Part shown: positions 1-5,227 of the stretch, one piece after another | How the letters are laid out: each line of letters starts with the position of its first letter | How positions within the stretch are numbered: position 1 is the stretch's first letter | Source: Pseudomonadota bacterium | Lineage (GTDB): Bacteria; Pseudomonadota; Gammaproteobacteria; Steroidobacterales; Steroidobacteraceae | Length of the DNA: 5,932 nucleotides | Assembly: GCA_021779875.1 (NCBI GenBank) | Contig: JAJXZV010000025.1 | Span: 1 to 5,932, forward strand | Direction: 5' to 3' | The notes under the pieces: generated by a model | The model's input: only the letters and a program-made list of their open reading frames with translations | Database searches by the model: none | Told to the model about the DNA's origin: nothing | Position numbers and translations under genes: made by a program

Positions 1-257
1 CTCAAGCTGGAGATCTCCGTCTCGATGTCCGCGAGCGCCGGCTGCACGGTGCGCAGCAGCCGCTCGCCCGCCCTCGTGGGCGCGACGCTGCGCGTCGTGC
101 GCGCCAGCAGCCGCAGGCCGAGGCGGGCCTCCAGCCGCCGGATCGTGTGACTCAAGGACGACTGCGTGATGCCGAGCAAGGCCGCCGCGCGCGTGAAGCT
201 GCGCTGCTCGGCCACGACGGTGAAGGCCGCCAGATCACCCAGGTGTTGCCGCTGCAT
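1..257 (-). CDS. LysR-family transcriptional regulator, N-terminal part (gene runs off the left edge)
   Basis: Read on the minus strand from the ATG at 257-255, this gives 85 codons with no stop, beginning MQRQHLGDLAAFTVVAEQ. The segment is a typical LysR winged helix-turn-helix: residues 6-21 form the first helix (LGDLAAFTVVAEQRSF), residues 22-43 form the HTH (TRAAALLGITQSSLSHTIRRLE), and the LGLRLLARTTRSVAPTRAGERLL stretch follows at 46-68. The C-terminal effector-binding domain lies outside the window, so the ligand cannot be judged. An AGAAGGA ribosome-binding site sits 8 bases upstream of the start. The gene is divergent from the alcohol dehydrogenase gene, so the regulator probably controls that gene and itself. 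That is inferred from arrangement only. The family call is firm; subfamily and target are unknown. Confidence 0.93.
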   Translation of the reverse strand, partial: MQRQHLGDLAAFTVVAEQRSFTRAAALLGITQSSLSHTIRRLEARLGLRLLARTTRSVAPTRAGERLLRTVQPALADIETEISSL

Positions 258-265
258 TCATGAAT

Positions 266-272
266 TCCTTCT
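266..272 (-). promoter_or_regulatory. Ribosome-binding site of the lysR-type gene
   Basis: On the minus strand this reads AGAAGGA, 8 bases before the ATG at 257. It decides the start: the only other nearby ATG (261-259) runs into a stop after eight codons. Confidence 0.7.
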
Positions 273-300
273 ATAGGCGCAATCGGATTCTAGCGGCTAG

Positions 301-342
301 TCGCGACGATCGCCGGGGCATAGCCTGTGCTCGTCGTCGCGA
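301..342. repeat. 9-bp inverted repeat, candidate operator
   Basis: The arms TCGCGACGA (301-309) and TCGTCGCGA (334-342) are perfect reverse complements separated by 24 bp. Because TCGCGA is palindromic, the same six bases also occur as a direct repeat 36 bp apart, near three and a half helical turns. The position midway between two divergent starts suits a regulator site. Confidence 0.45.
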
Positions 343-376
343 GGCGCAACCCTCGAATTCCAACCCGATCTTTCTC

Positions 377-382
377 GGAGAG
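377..382 (+). promoter_or_regulatory. Ribosome-binding site of the alcohol dehydrogenase
   Basis: GGAGAG lies 7 bases before the ATG at 390. It favours that start over an in-frame upstream start at 327, which has no comparable site and would add 21 residues not seen in YahK-type enzymes. Confidence 0.75.
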
Positions 383-389
383 AACGTTC

Positions 390-1442
390 ATGTTCAAAGC
401 CAGGGCCTATTCGGCCGCGAGCGCGTCATCGCCGCTCGCCCCCACGACCATCGAGCGGCGGGAGCCGACCGACCAGGACGTGCGCATCGAGATTCTCTAC
501 TGCGGCGTCTGCCACTCCGACCTGCACCAGGCGCGCGACGAATGGCGCGGGTTTCCGACGGTGTTTCCCTGCGTCCCCGGCCACGAGATCGTCGGCCGCG
601 TGACCGCGACCGGGTCGGCGGTCAGCCGGTTCAAGCACGGCGACCTGGTCGCCGTCGGCTGCATGGTGGATTCCGACGGCACCTGCCCGGAGTGCGCCGC
701 GGGCCTCGAGCAGTTCTGCCCGAACGTCACCCTCACCTACAACTCGCGCGACCGGCACCTGGGCGGCGTGACCTTCGGCGGCTACTCCGACGGCATCGTG
801 GTCGATCAGCGCTTCGTGCTGCGCGTGCCCTCGAACCTGCCGCTCGCCGGCGTCGCCCCGCTGGTGTGCGCCGGCATCACGACCTACTCGCCGCTGCGCC
901 ACTGGGGCGTCACCCGCGGCCAGAAGGTCGGCGTCGTCGGCCTCGGCGGCCTCGGTCACATGGGCGTGAAGTTCGCCCATGCCCTCGGCGCGCACGTGGT
1001 GCTGTTCACCACCTCCGCGCGCAAGCGGGAGGACGCGCGGCGTCTCGGCGCCGACGAAGTGGTGGTATCGAGCGACGCCGACGCCATGAGCCGGCACGCC
1101 GGCAGCTTCGACTTCATCCTCGATACCGTCTCGGCGTCGCACGACATCAACGCCTACCTGCACCTGCTGCGGCGGGACGGCAACCTCACCCTGGTGGGCG
1201 CCCCGTCGGAGCCGCTCAGCGTGCAGGCGTTCCCGCTGCTGTTCGGACGCCACCGCCTCTCCGGCTCCCTGATCGGCGGCATCGCCGAGACCCAGGAGAT
1301 GCTCGACTTCTGCGGCCGGCACGCGATCACCGCCGACGTCGAGGTGATCCGCATGCAGGAGATCAACACCGCGTTCGAGCGGCTGCTGAAGGCCGACGTG
1401 AAGTACCGCTTCGTGATCGACATGGCCTCGCTGAAGAGTTGA
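390..1442 (+). CDS. Zinc-dependent NAD(P)-dependent alcohol dehydrogenase, YahK/cinnamyl-alcohol-dehydrogenase type
   Basis: The product is a 350-residue medium-chain dehydrogenase/reductase resembling E. coli YahK along its whole length (about 349 residues). It probably interconverts aldehydes and alcohols in the cytoplasm; the physiological substrate is unknown. The GroES-like catalytic domain comes first, with catalytic-zinc residues Cys41 (CGVCHSD), His65-Glu66 (PGHE) and Cys160 (LVCAGITTYSPL). The Rossmann domain has GLGGLG at 184-189. The TTS at 207-209 after the second strand resembles the 2'-phosphate pocket of NADP-using relatives, so NADP(H) preference is inferred. Structural-zinc positions are Asp96, Cys99, Cys102 and Cys110; the first is normally Cys, an odd substitution. 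The end is intact (VKYRFVIDMASL). The gene is divergent from the LysR gene, its likely regulator. YahK itself is not proven as the ortholog, so no symbol is given. Confidence 0.95.
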   Translation: MFKARAYSAASASSPLAPTTIERREPTDQDVRIEILYCGVCHSDLHQARDEWRGFPTVFPCVPGHEIVGRVTATGSAVSRFKHGDLVAVGCMVDSDGTCPECAAGLEQFCPNVTLTYNSRDRHLGGVTFGGYSDGIVVDQRFVLRVPSNLPLAGVAPLVCAGITTYSPLRHWGVTRGQKVGVVGLGGLGHMGVKFAHALGAHVVLFTTSARKREDARRLGADEVVVSSDADAMSRHAGSFDFILDTVSASHDINAYLHLLRRDGNLTLVGAPSEPLSVQAFPLLFGRHRLSGSLIGGIAETQEMLDFCGRHAITADVEVIRMQEINTAFERLLKADVKYRFVIDMASLKS

Positions 1443-1606
1443 CCGGTCGCCGGACACCGCCCACGAGGGGCAGCGCGAACCGGCCGAATCCGCGTAAACT
1501 TCCCGCCCCGGGAGACGGTCGAGGCAGGTGGCACCGAGATGAACGATGAACGATGAGGTCGTCGGCCGCACGTCGGCGCCGCCCCCCCCATGAGCGCGCC
1601 CTCCCC
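1443..1606 (+). promoter_or_regulatory. Repeat-rich leader upstream of gmk with short upstream reading frames
   Basis: A candidate -10, TAAACT (1495-1500, after GCG), is present without a clear -35. AGGTGG (1526-1531) is a good ribosome-binding site, but it stands 7 bases before ATG 1539, which opens a 5-codon frame (MNDER) ending at 1554-1556. ATG 1546 opens a 15-codon frame ending at 1591-1593, and ATG 1590 opens a 6-codon frame (MSAPSP) ending at 1608-1610. Each of these stops overlaps the next ATG as ATGA. No ribosome-binding site lies just before the chosen gmk ATG at 1607, so reinitiation or coupling from the short frames is a reasonable inference. No convincing terminator for the dehydrogenase gene is seen here. 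Confidence 0.5.
1539..1556 (+). repeat. 7-bp tandem repeat (ATGAACG) placing start codons in all three frames
   Basis: ATGAACG occurs at 1539-1545 and 1546-1552, followed by a partial third copy, ATGA, at 1553-1556. Since 7 is not a multiple of 3, the three ATGs fall in three different frames. Only the one at 1553 is in frame with gmk. Confidence 0.85.
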
Positions 1607-1617
1607 ATGAGCGCGCC
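1586..1617 (+). repeat. 15-bp direct repeat duplicating the gmk start-codon region
   Basis: CCCCATGAGCGCGCC occurs at 1586-1600 and again at 1603-1617, with a period of 17 bp. The second copy holds the likely gmk start (1607) and the first holds an out-of-frame ATG (1590). The first copy is preceded by further C, forming a run of eight C at 1582-1589. Confidence 0.85.
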
Positions 1618-2263
1618 GACCTCCGGCCCCGCCGTGACGCAGCGCCGCGGCCGCCTGTTCGTCATCGCCGCGCCCTCCGGGGCGGGCAAGACCAGCCTGG
1701 TCAAGGCGCTGATGGCGGCCGAGCCCTCGCTGCGCTTTTCGATCTCCTACACCACGCGCGCGCAGCGCCCGAACGAGCAGAACGGCCGCGACTATCACTT
1801 CGTGACCGTGGAGGGATTCCGCGAAATGGTCGAGCGCGGCGAGTTCCTCGAGCATGCCCGGGTGTTCGACAATTTCTACGGCACCGGCGTGCGCACGGTG
1901 CAGGATGCGTTGCAGCGCGGCGAGGATCTGCTCCTCGAGATCGACTGGCAGGGCGCCCGCCAGGTGCGCACCCACCTGCCCGAAGCGCTCACCATCTTCA
2001 TCCTGCCGCCCTCGCGCCAGGCACTGGAGCAGCGCCTGCGCGGCCGCAGCACGGATTCCGAGGCCGTGATCGCCCGCCGCCTGCGCGACGCCGGCGAGGA
2101 CATCTCGCACTGGCGTGAATTCGACTACGTCGTGGTGAACGACCGCTTCGAGCAGGCGGTGGCGGATCTGCGGGCCATCGTGCACGCAGACGGTGCACGG
2201 CTCGCCGCCGGCCGTCCGGACGCGGCCGCCCTCGCCGCCGATCTGCTGCGCACGCCGGCCTGA
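1607..2263 (+). CDS. gmk: Guanylate kinase
   Basis: The product is a 218-residue cytoplasmic P-loop kinase that phosphorylates GMP with ATP to give GDP, an essential step in GTP and dGTP supply. The Walker A loop APSGAGKTS is at residues 22-30. The GMP-binding segment SYTTRAQRPNEQNGRDYHF follows, then FLEHA and FYGT, then IDWQGARQVR, and the lid LRGRSTDSEAVIARRL. The length is slightly above E. coli Gmk (207) because of about ten extra N-terminal residues. The start is uncertain: ATG 1607 is preferred, GTG 1634 would match the E. coli N-terminus more closely, and ATG 1553 would add a low-complexity Arg/Pro-rich extension (MRSSAARRRRPP...) that looks like translated leader. It is the first gene of the gmk-rpoZ-spoT-ridA-recG block. 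The function is certain; the exact start is not. Confidence 0.97.
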   Translation: MSAPTSGPAVTQRRGRLFVIAAPSGAGKTSLVKALMAAEPSLRFSISYTTRAQRPNEQNGRDYHFVTVEGFREMVERGEFLEHARVFDNFYGTGVRTVQDALQRGEDLLLEIDWQGARQVRTHLPEALTIFILPPSRQALEQRLRGRSTDSEAVIARRLRDAGEDISHWREFDYVVVNDRFEQAVADLRAIVHADGARLAAGRPDAAALAADLLRTPA

Positions 2264-2272
2264 AGGGCCGGC
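2254..2272 (+). terminator. GC-only hairpin over the gmk stop codon, possible weak terminator
   Basis: GCCGGCC (2254-2260) and GGCCGGC (2266-2272) form a perfect 7-bp stem with loop TGAAG, which contains the gmk stop codon. A weak T-containing stretch (GTTTCGCTT) follows only after six more bases. The hairpin could attenuate rather than stop transcription, or it could be chance in GC-rich DNA. Confidence 0.3.
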
Positions 2273-2322
2273 CGGCCGTTTCGCTTAAGGGCGGGCGGCT
2301 TCGCTCGGGCGCCCACCTTTCT

Positions 2323-2330
2323 GCTATCCT
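2323..2330 (+). promoter_or_regulatory. Putative extended -10 promoter for rpoZ-spoT
   Basis: TGC followed by TATCCT (2325-2330) gives an extended -10 (TGnTATCCT) with four of six matches to TATAAT, in the intergenic region before rpoZ. No strong -35 is visible, which extended -10 promoters tolerate. Transcription would begin near 2336-2338, giving a leader of about 35 bases. It would let rpoZ and spoT be expressed independently of gmk. Confidence 0.4.
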
Positions 2331-2371
2331 ATTTGCCCATTTCCCTTCAGGAACGTCCGACGTCCAAACCC

Positions 2372-2650
2372 ATGGCGCGAATCACCGTAGAAGATTGTCT
2401 GCAGAACGAACCGAACCTCTTCAACCTGGTGCTGCTCGCGGCCAAGCGCGCGCGGCGGCTTGCCAACGGCGCCGAGGCGACCGTCGAGTGGGAGAACGAC
2501 AAGCCCACGGTGGTGGCCCTGCGCGAGATCGCGGCCGGCAACATCACCGTCGAGATGCTCGAGGAGCCCGAGGAACCCGTGGCGGCGCCGGTGAGCGACA
2601 TGGAGATTCCGTCGGACTTCCGCGCGCCCCAGCTCGGACTGGGAGACTGA
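2372..2650 (+). CDS. rpoZ: DNA-directed RNA polymerase omega subunit
   Basis: The product is a 92-residue protein (E. coli omega has 91) that binds the beta-prime subunit, aiding its folding and core polymerase assembly. It begins [10 protein letters not shown], and the conserved core [17 protein letters not shown], then [17 protein letters not shown], is present. The C-terminal tail is acidic and variable, as is usual. In E. coli the extreme N-terminus (Ala2, Arg3, Val4, Thr5) helps form (p)ppGpp site 1 with beta-prime. Here Ala2, Arg3 and Thr5 are kept and Val4 is Ile, so the site is probably functional (inference). The ATG at 2372 is chosen by homology; the nearest purine-rich site, AGGAA at 2349-2353, is 18 bases away, which is unusually far. 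spoT follows after 26 bp. Confidence 0.96.
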   Translation: MARITVEDCLQNEPNLFNLVLLAAKRARRLANGAEATVEWENDKPTVVALREIAAGNITVEMLEEPEEPVAAPVSDMEIPSDFRAPQLGLGD

Positions 2651-2676
2651 CGCCGACCCGACATTGAAGGGCCGTC

Positions 2677-4833
2677 ATGGACTATGCGTCTTCCATACTC
2701 GGTTTCTTGCCCGGCGGAAGACGCACCACGGGGATCAGTCAGCTCCTAGATAAGCTCGAGGCTTATCTCTCCCCGCCCCAGGTGGAGCGCGTGCGCGAGG
2801 CGTACGAGTTCGGCGCCGAGCGCCATCAGGGACAGAAGCGGATCTCGGGCGAACCGTACATCACGCACCCGGTCGCGGTCGCCGACATCCTCGCGGACTT
2901 GAAGCTCGACGCCGACACGCTGGTCGCGGCGATCCTGCACGACGTCATCGAGGACACGCCCACGGCCAAGGCCGAGATCGCCTCGATCTTCGGCCAGGTG
3001 GTCGCCGAGCTGGTCGACGGCGTCAGCAAGCTCGATCAGATCCAGTTCAAGAACCGCGAGGAAGCCCAGGCCGAGAGCTTCCGCAAGATGCTGCTCGCCA
3101 TGGTGCGCGACATCCGCGTCATCATGGTCAAGCTCGCCGACCGGATGCACAACATGCGCACCCTCGGCGTCATGCCGCCGGTCAAGCGCCGGCGCATCGC
3201 CCGCGAGACCCTGGAGATCTACGCGCCCATCGCCGAGCGCCTCGGCCTGTACACGGTCAAGCTCGAGCTCGAGGACCTGGGGTTCCGATCGCTCTACCCG
3301 GTGCGCTACAAGGTGCTCGAGCGCGAGCTGAAGCGCGCGCGCGGCAACCAGAAGGAATTCATCGGCAAGATCGCGGAGACCTTCAAGGGCGCGCTCAAGA
3401 AGGCGGGGCTCGGCGGCACCGTGGAGGGCCGCGAGAAGCACCTGTACAGCATCTACCGCAAGATGAAGAAGAAGGGCATCTCGCTCAACGAGATGGTGGA
3501 CGTGTACGGCTTTCGGATCATCGTCGACGACGCCGACACCTGCTACCGCGCGCTCGGGCTGGTGCACGGCGTGTACAAGCCGATGCCGGGCCGGTTCAAG
3601 GACTACATCGCGATCCCGCGCGTCAACGGCTACCAATCCCTGCACACCACGCTGTTCGGCCCGAACGGCATCCCGATCGAGGTGCAGATCCGCTCCGAGC
3701 CGATGCACCGGGTCGCCGAATCCGGCATCGCGGCCCACTGGAAGTACAAGTCGGGCGGCGACGCCTTCGGCGGCGTCGAGCACGACCGCGCCCGCGAGTG
3801 GCTCGCGAGCCTGGTGCAGATCCAGGAGGGCGGCAGCTCCGAGGAGTTCCTCGAGAGCGTCAAGGTCGACCTGTTCCCCGACAAGGTCTACGTGTTCACC
3901 CCCAAGGGCAAGATCCTGCGCCTGCCGAGCGGCGCGACCGCGGTGGATTTCGCCTACGCCATCCACACGGACGTCGGCAACCGCTGCGTCGCCGCCAAGG
4001 TCGACCGGCGCCTGGTGCCGCTGCGCACGACGCTGCGCAACGGCCAGACCGTCGAGATCATCACGGCCAAGGGAGCGACTCCGAATCCCGCCTGGTCGTC
4101 GTTCCTGGTGACCGCCAAGGCGCGCGCCGCCATCCGCCAGTACCTCAAGAACATGAAGCGCGGCGAGGCCGTCGAGCTCGGCCGGCGGCTGCTCAACGTC
4201 GCCCTCGAGGAATTCTCCTCGAGCCTGAAGAAGGTCTCCGCCGCCGAGCTCGGGGCCGCGGTGAAGGAACTGAATCTGAAGGACGCGGACGAGCTGTACG
4301 AAAAGATAGGCTTGGGCGAGCGCCTCGCGCCCCTGGTCGCGCGCCGCCTGCAGCCATCCCGCGGCGAGCAGCCGGCGCACGCCGCCGGCGGCCCGCTGAT
4401 GATCGCCGGCACCGAGGGGCTGCTGGTGAGCTACGCGCACTGCTGCTTCCCCATCCCGAACGACCCGATCATGGCCTACCTGAGCGCCGGCCGCGGCGTG
4501 GTGATCCACCGGCAGAATTGCGGCAATCTCGCCGAGTTTCGCAAACAGCCGGAGAAGTGGCTGTCGGTCGCCTGGGAGGCGCCCCACGGCCGCACCTTCG
4601 CCTCGGAGATCCAGCTCGAGATCAACAACCGCGTCGGCGTGCTGGCGGCGGTGGCCTCGAGCGTCGCCGACACGGGCACCAACATCGACCAGGTGTCGCT
4701 CGAGGAGCGCGACGTGAACAGCTCGGCGCTGCGCATCCAGATGCAGGTGCGCGACCGCAAGCACCTGGCGCGCGTGATCCGCACCATCCGCCGCATGCCC
4801 GACGTCCAGCGCGTATTTCGCACGCTGGCTTGA
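2677..4833 (+). CDS. spoT: Bifunctional (p)ppGpp synthetase / hydrolase SpoT (long RelA-SpoT homolog)
   Basis: The 718-residue protein makes (p)ppGpp from GTP/GDP and ATP and hydrolyses it, setting the stringent response. The order is N-terminal HD hydrolase, synthetase, TGS, helical, zinc-finger and ACT domains. Hydrolase residues present are Arg55, His64, His88-Asp89, Glu92-Asp93, Asp155 and Asn159. The synthetase has [13 protein letters not shown] at 306-309 (the RxKD signature of bifunctional enzymes, against ExDD of RelA), NGYQSLHTT and EVQIRS. TGS lies near 403-463. The zinc-finger ligands are Cys589, Cys590, His611 and Cys615, and ACT covers about 643-716. Both activities therefore look intact. 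GAAGGG, 5 bases before ATG 2677, supports the start. The N-terminus is about 15 residues longer than E. coli SpoT (702). Codons 24-31 are unusually A/T-rich and form a perfect hairpin. Confidence 0.97.
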   Translation: MDYASSILGFLPGGRRTTGISQLLDKLEAYLSPPQVERVREAYEFGAERHQGQKRISGEPYITHPVAVADILADLKLDADTLVAAILHDVIEDTPTAKAEIASIFGQVVAELVDGVSKLDQIQFKNREEAQAESFRKMLLAMVRDIRVIMVKLADRMHNMRTLGVMPPVKRRRIARETLEIYAPIAERLGLYTVKLELEDLGFRSLYPVRYKVLERELKRARGNQKEFIGKIAETFKGALKKAGLGGTVEGREKHLYSIYRKMKKKGISLNEMVDVYGFRIIVDDADTCYRALGLVHGVYKPMPGRFKDYIAIPRVNGYQSLHTTLFGPNGIPIEVQIRSEPMHRVAESGIAAHWKYKSGGDAFGGVEHDRAREWLASLVQIQEGGSSEEFLESVKVDLFPDKVYVFTPKGKILRLPSGATAVDFAYAIHTDVGNRCVAAKVDRRLVPLRTTLRNGQTVEIITAKGATPNPAWSSFLVTAKARAAIRQYLKNMKRGEAVELGRRLLNVALEEFSSSLKKVSAAELGAAVKELNLKDADELYEKIGLGERLAPLVARRLQPSRGEQPAHAAGGPLMIAGTEGLLVSYAHCCFPIPNDPIMAYLSAGRGVVIHRQNCGNLAEFRKQPEKWLSVAWEAPHGRTFASEIQLEINNRVGVLAAVASSVADTGTNIDQVSLEERDVNSSALRIQMQVRDRKHLARVIRTIRRMPDVQRVFRTLA
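2748..2768 (+). repeat. 8-bp perfect inverted repeat inside the 5' end of spoT
   Basis: AGATAAGC (2748-2755) and GCTTATCT (2761-2768) are exact reverse complements around the 5-base loop TCGAG, spanning spoT codons 24-31. The arms are much richer in A/T than the surrounding gene. Confidence 0.6.
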
Positions 4834-4839
4834 TATGCT
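4831..4839 (+). promoter_or_regulatory. Putative extended -10 promoter for ridA overlapping the spoT stop codon
   Basis: TGA followed by TATGCT (4834-4839) forms an extended -10 (TGnTATGCT), four of six matches to TATAAT, with TG supplied by the spoT stop codon. The expected transcription start, about 7 bases downstream, falls at 4846-4847, the ridA ATG itself. No clear -35 is seen. Confidence 0.35.
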
Positions 4840-4846
4840 TGCCGCC

Positions 4847-5227
4847 ATGAGCAAGCACATCATCTCGACCGACGCGGCGCCCGCCGCCATCGGCGTCTAT
4901 TCCCAGGCGGTGCGCGTGCGCGACACCATCTGGGTCTCCGGCCAGATCCCGCTCGACCCGAAGACCAAGGAGCTCGTGCCCGGCGGCATCGAACCGCAGA
5001 TCCGCCAGGTGTTCGAGAACCTGAAGGCCATCGTCACGGCCGCCGGCGCGACCTTCGACCAGGTGGTCAAGGCGAACGTGTACCTGACCGACCTGAAGCA
5101 CTTCGCGCTGGTCAACCAGATCATGGCGGAGTACTTCCGCGAACCCTACCCGGCGCGCGCCGCCGTCGGGGTCGCGGCGCTGCCGCGCGGCGCCGAGGTG
5201 GAAGTGGAGTGCATCGTCGCGCAGTGA
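4847..5227 (+). CDS. ridA: RidA family 2-iminobutanoate/2-iminopropanoate deaminase
   Basis: This 126-residue YjgF/YER057c/UK114 protein resembles E. coli RidA throughout. Members form cytosolic trimers that hydrolyse reactive enamine/imine intermediates (from threonine or serine dehydratases) to 2-keto acids and ammonia, protecting PLP enzymes. Conserved parts are [11 protein letters not shown] (10-21), VSGQIPLDP (30-38), [21 protein letters not shown] (55-75), FPAR-like YPAR with catalytic Arg104, and Glu119 near the end ([10 protein letters not shown]). The Cys that follows this Arg by two in E. coli RidA is Ala106 here. ATG 4847 is preferred because it gives MSKHII, like E. coli MSKTIA; ATG 4835 would add MLAA. 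Neither has a ribosome-binding site, so expression may rely on coupling to spoT or a leaderless message. The stop overlaps the recG start (GTGA). Confidence 0.94.
   Translation: MSKHIISTDAAPAAIGVYSQAVRVRDTIWVSGQIPLDPKTKELVPGGIEPQIRQVFENLKAIVTAAGATFDQVVKANVYLTDLKHFALVNQIMAEYFREPYPARAAVGVAALPRGAEVEVECIVAQ

Larger units (their letters stand above)
258..389. promoter_or_regulatory. Divergent control region between the LysR regulator and the alcohol dehydrogenase
   Basis: This 132-bp region has visibly lower GC than the flanking genes and must hold the promoters of both divergent genes. It contains a perfect 9-bp inverted repeat, TCGCGACGA (301-309) and TCGTCGCGA (334-342), whose outer six bases (TCGCGA) are themselves palindromic. 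It also has CTAG-CGG-CTAG (290-300), GGC-ATA-GCC (317-325) and a direct repeat GAATTCC (262-268 and 355-361). A minus-strand TAGAAT (292-287) could be the -10 of the regulator gene, but no good -35 is visible. LysR proteins usually bind dyads containing T-N11-A in such regions. Which dyad is the operator here is inference. Confidence 0.55.

Noticed and set aside
1439..1467. TTGACC at 1439 as a -35 element for gmk
   Set aside because: No acceptable -10 lies 16-18 bases downstream.
260..1549. Long plus-strand frame overlapping the dehydrogenase in another frame
   Set aside because: It is an Arg/Pro/Ala-rich translation of the +1 frame of the dehydrogenase with no family resemblance.
426..1571. 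Long minus-strand open frame opposite the alcohol dehydrogenase
   Set aside because: It has no recognisable domain, its composition is that of an antisense of GC-rich codons, and it fully overlaps a well-supported enzyme gene.
1553..1606. N-terminal extension of Gmk from ATG 1553
   Set aside because: Not adopted as the main start because the added residues are low-complexity Arg/Pro-rich, arise from repeat and C-run DNA, and have no counterpart in known Gmk. It remains possible and is discussed under the leader.
3270..3284. GAGCTC/CTCGAG alternating motif in spoT
   Set aside because: It follows from the favoured codons CTC and GAG for a Leu-Glu-Leu-Glu stretch that is conserved in SpoT.
3798..4850. 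350-residue plus-strand frame inside spoT
   Set aside because: An off-frame Arg/Ala/Gly-rich shadow of spoT with no domain and no supported start.
2746..4890. 714-residue minus-strand open frame opposite spoT
   Set aside because: It mirrors spoT almost end to end with His/Asp/Arg/Ala-rich low-complexity sequence, as expected from the codon pattern of a high-GC gene.
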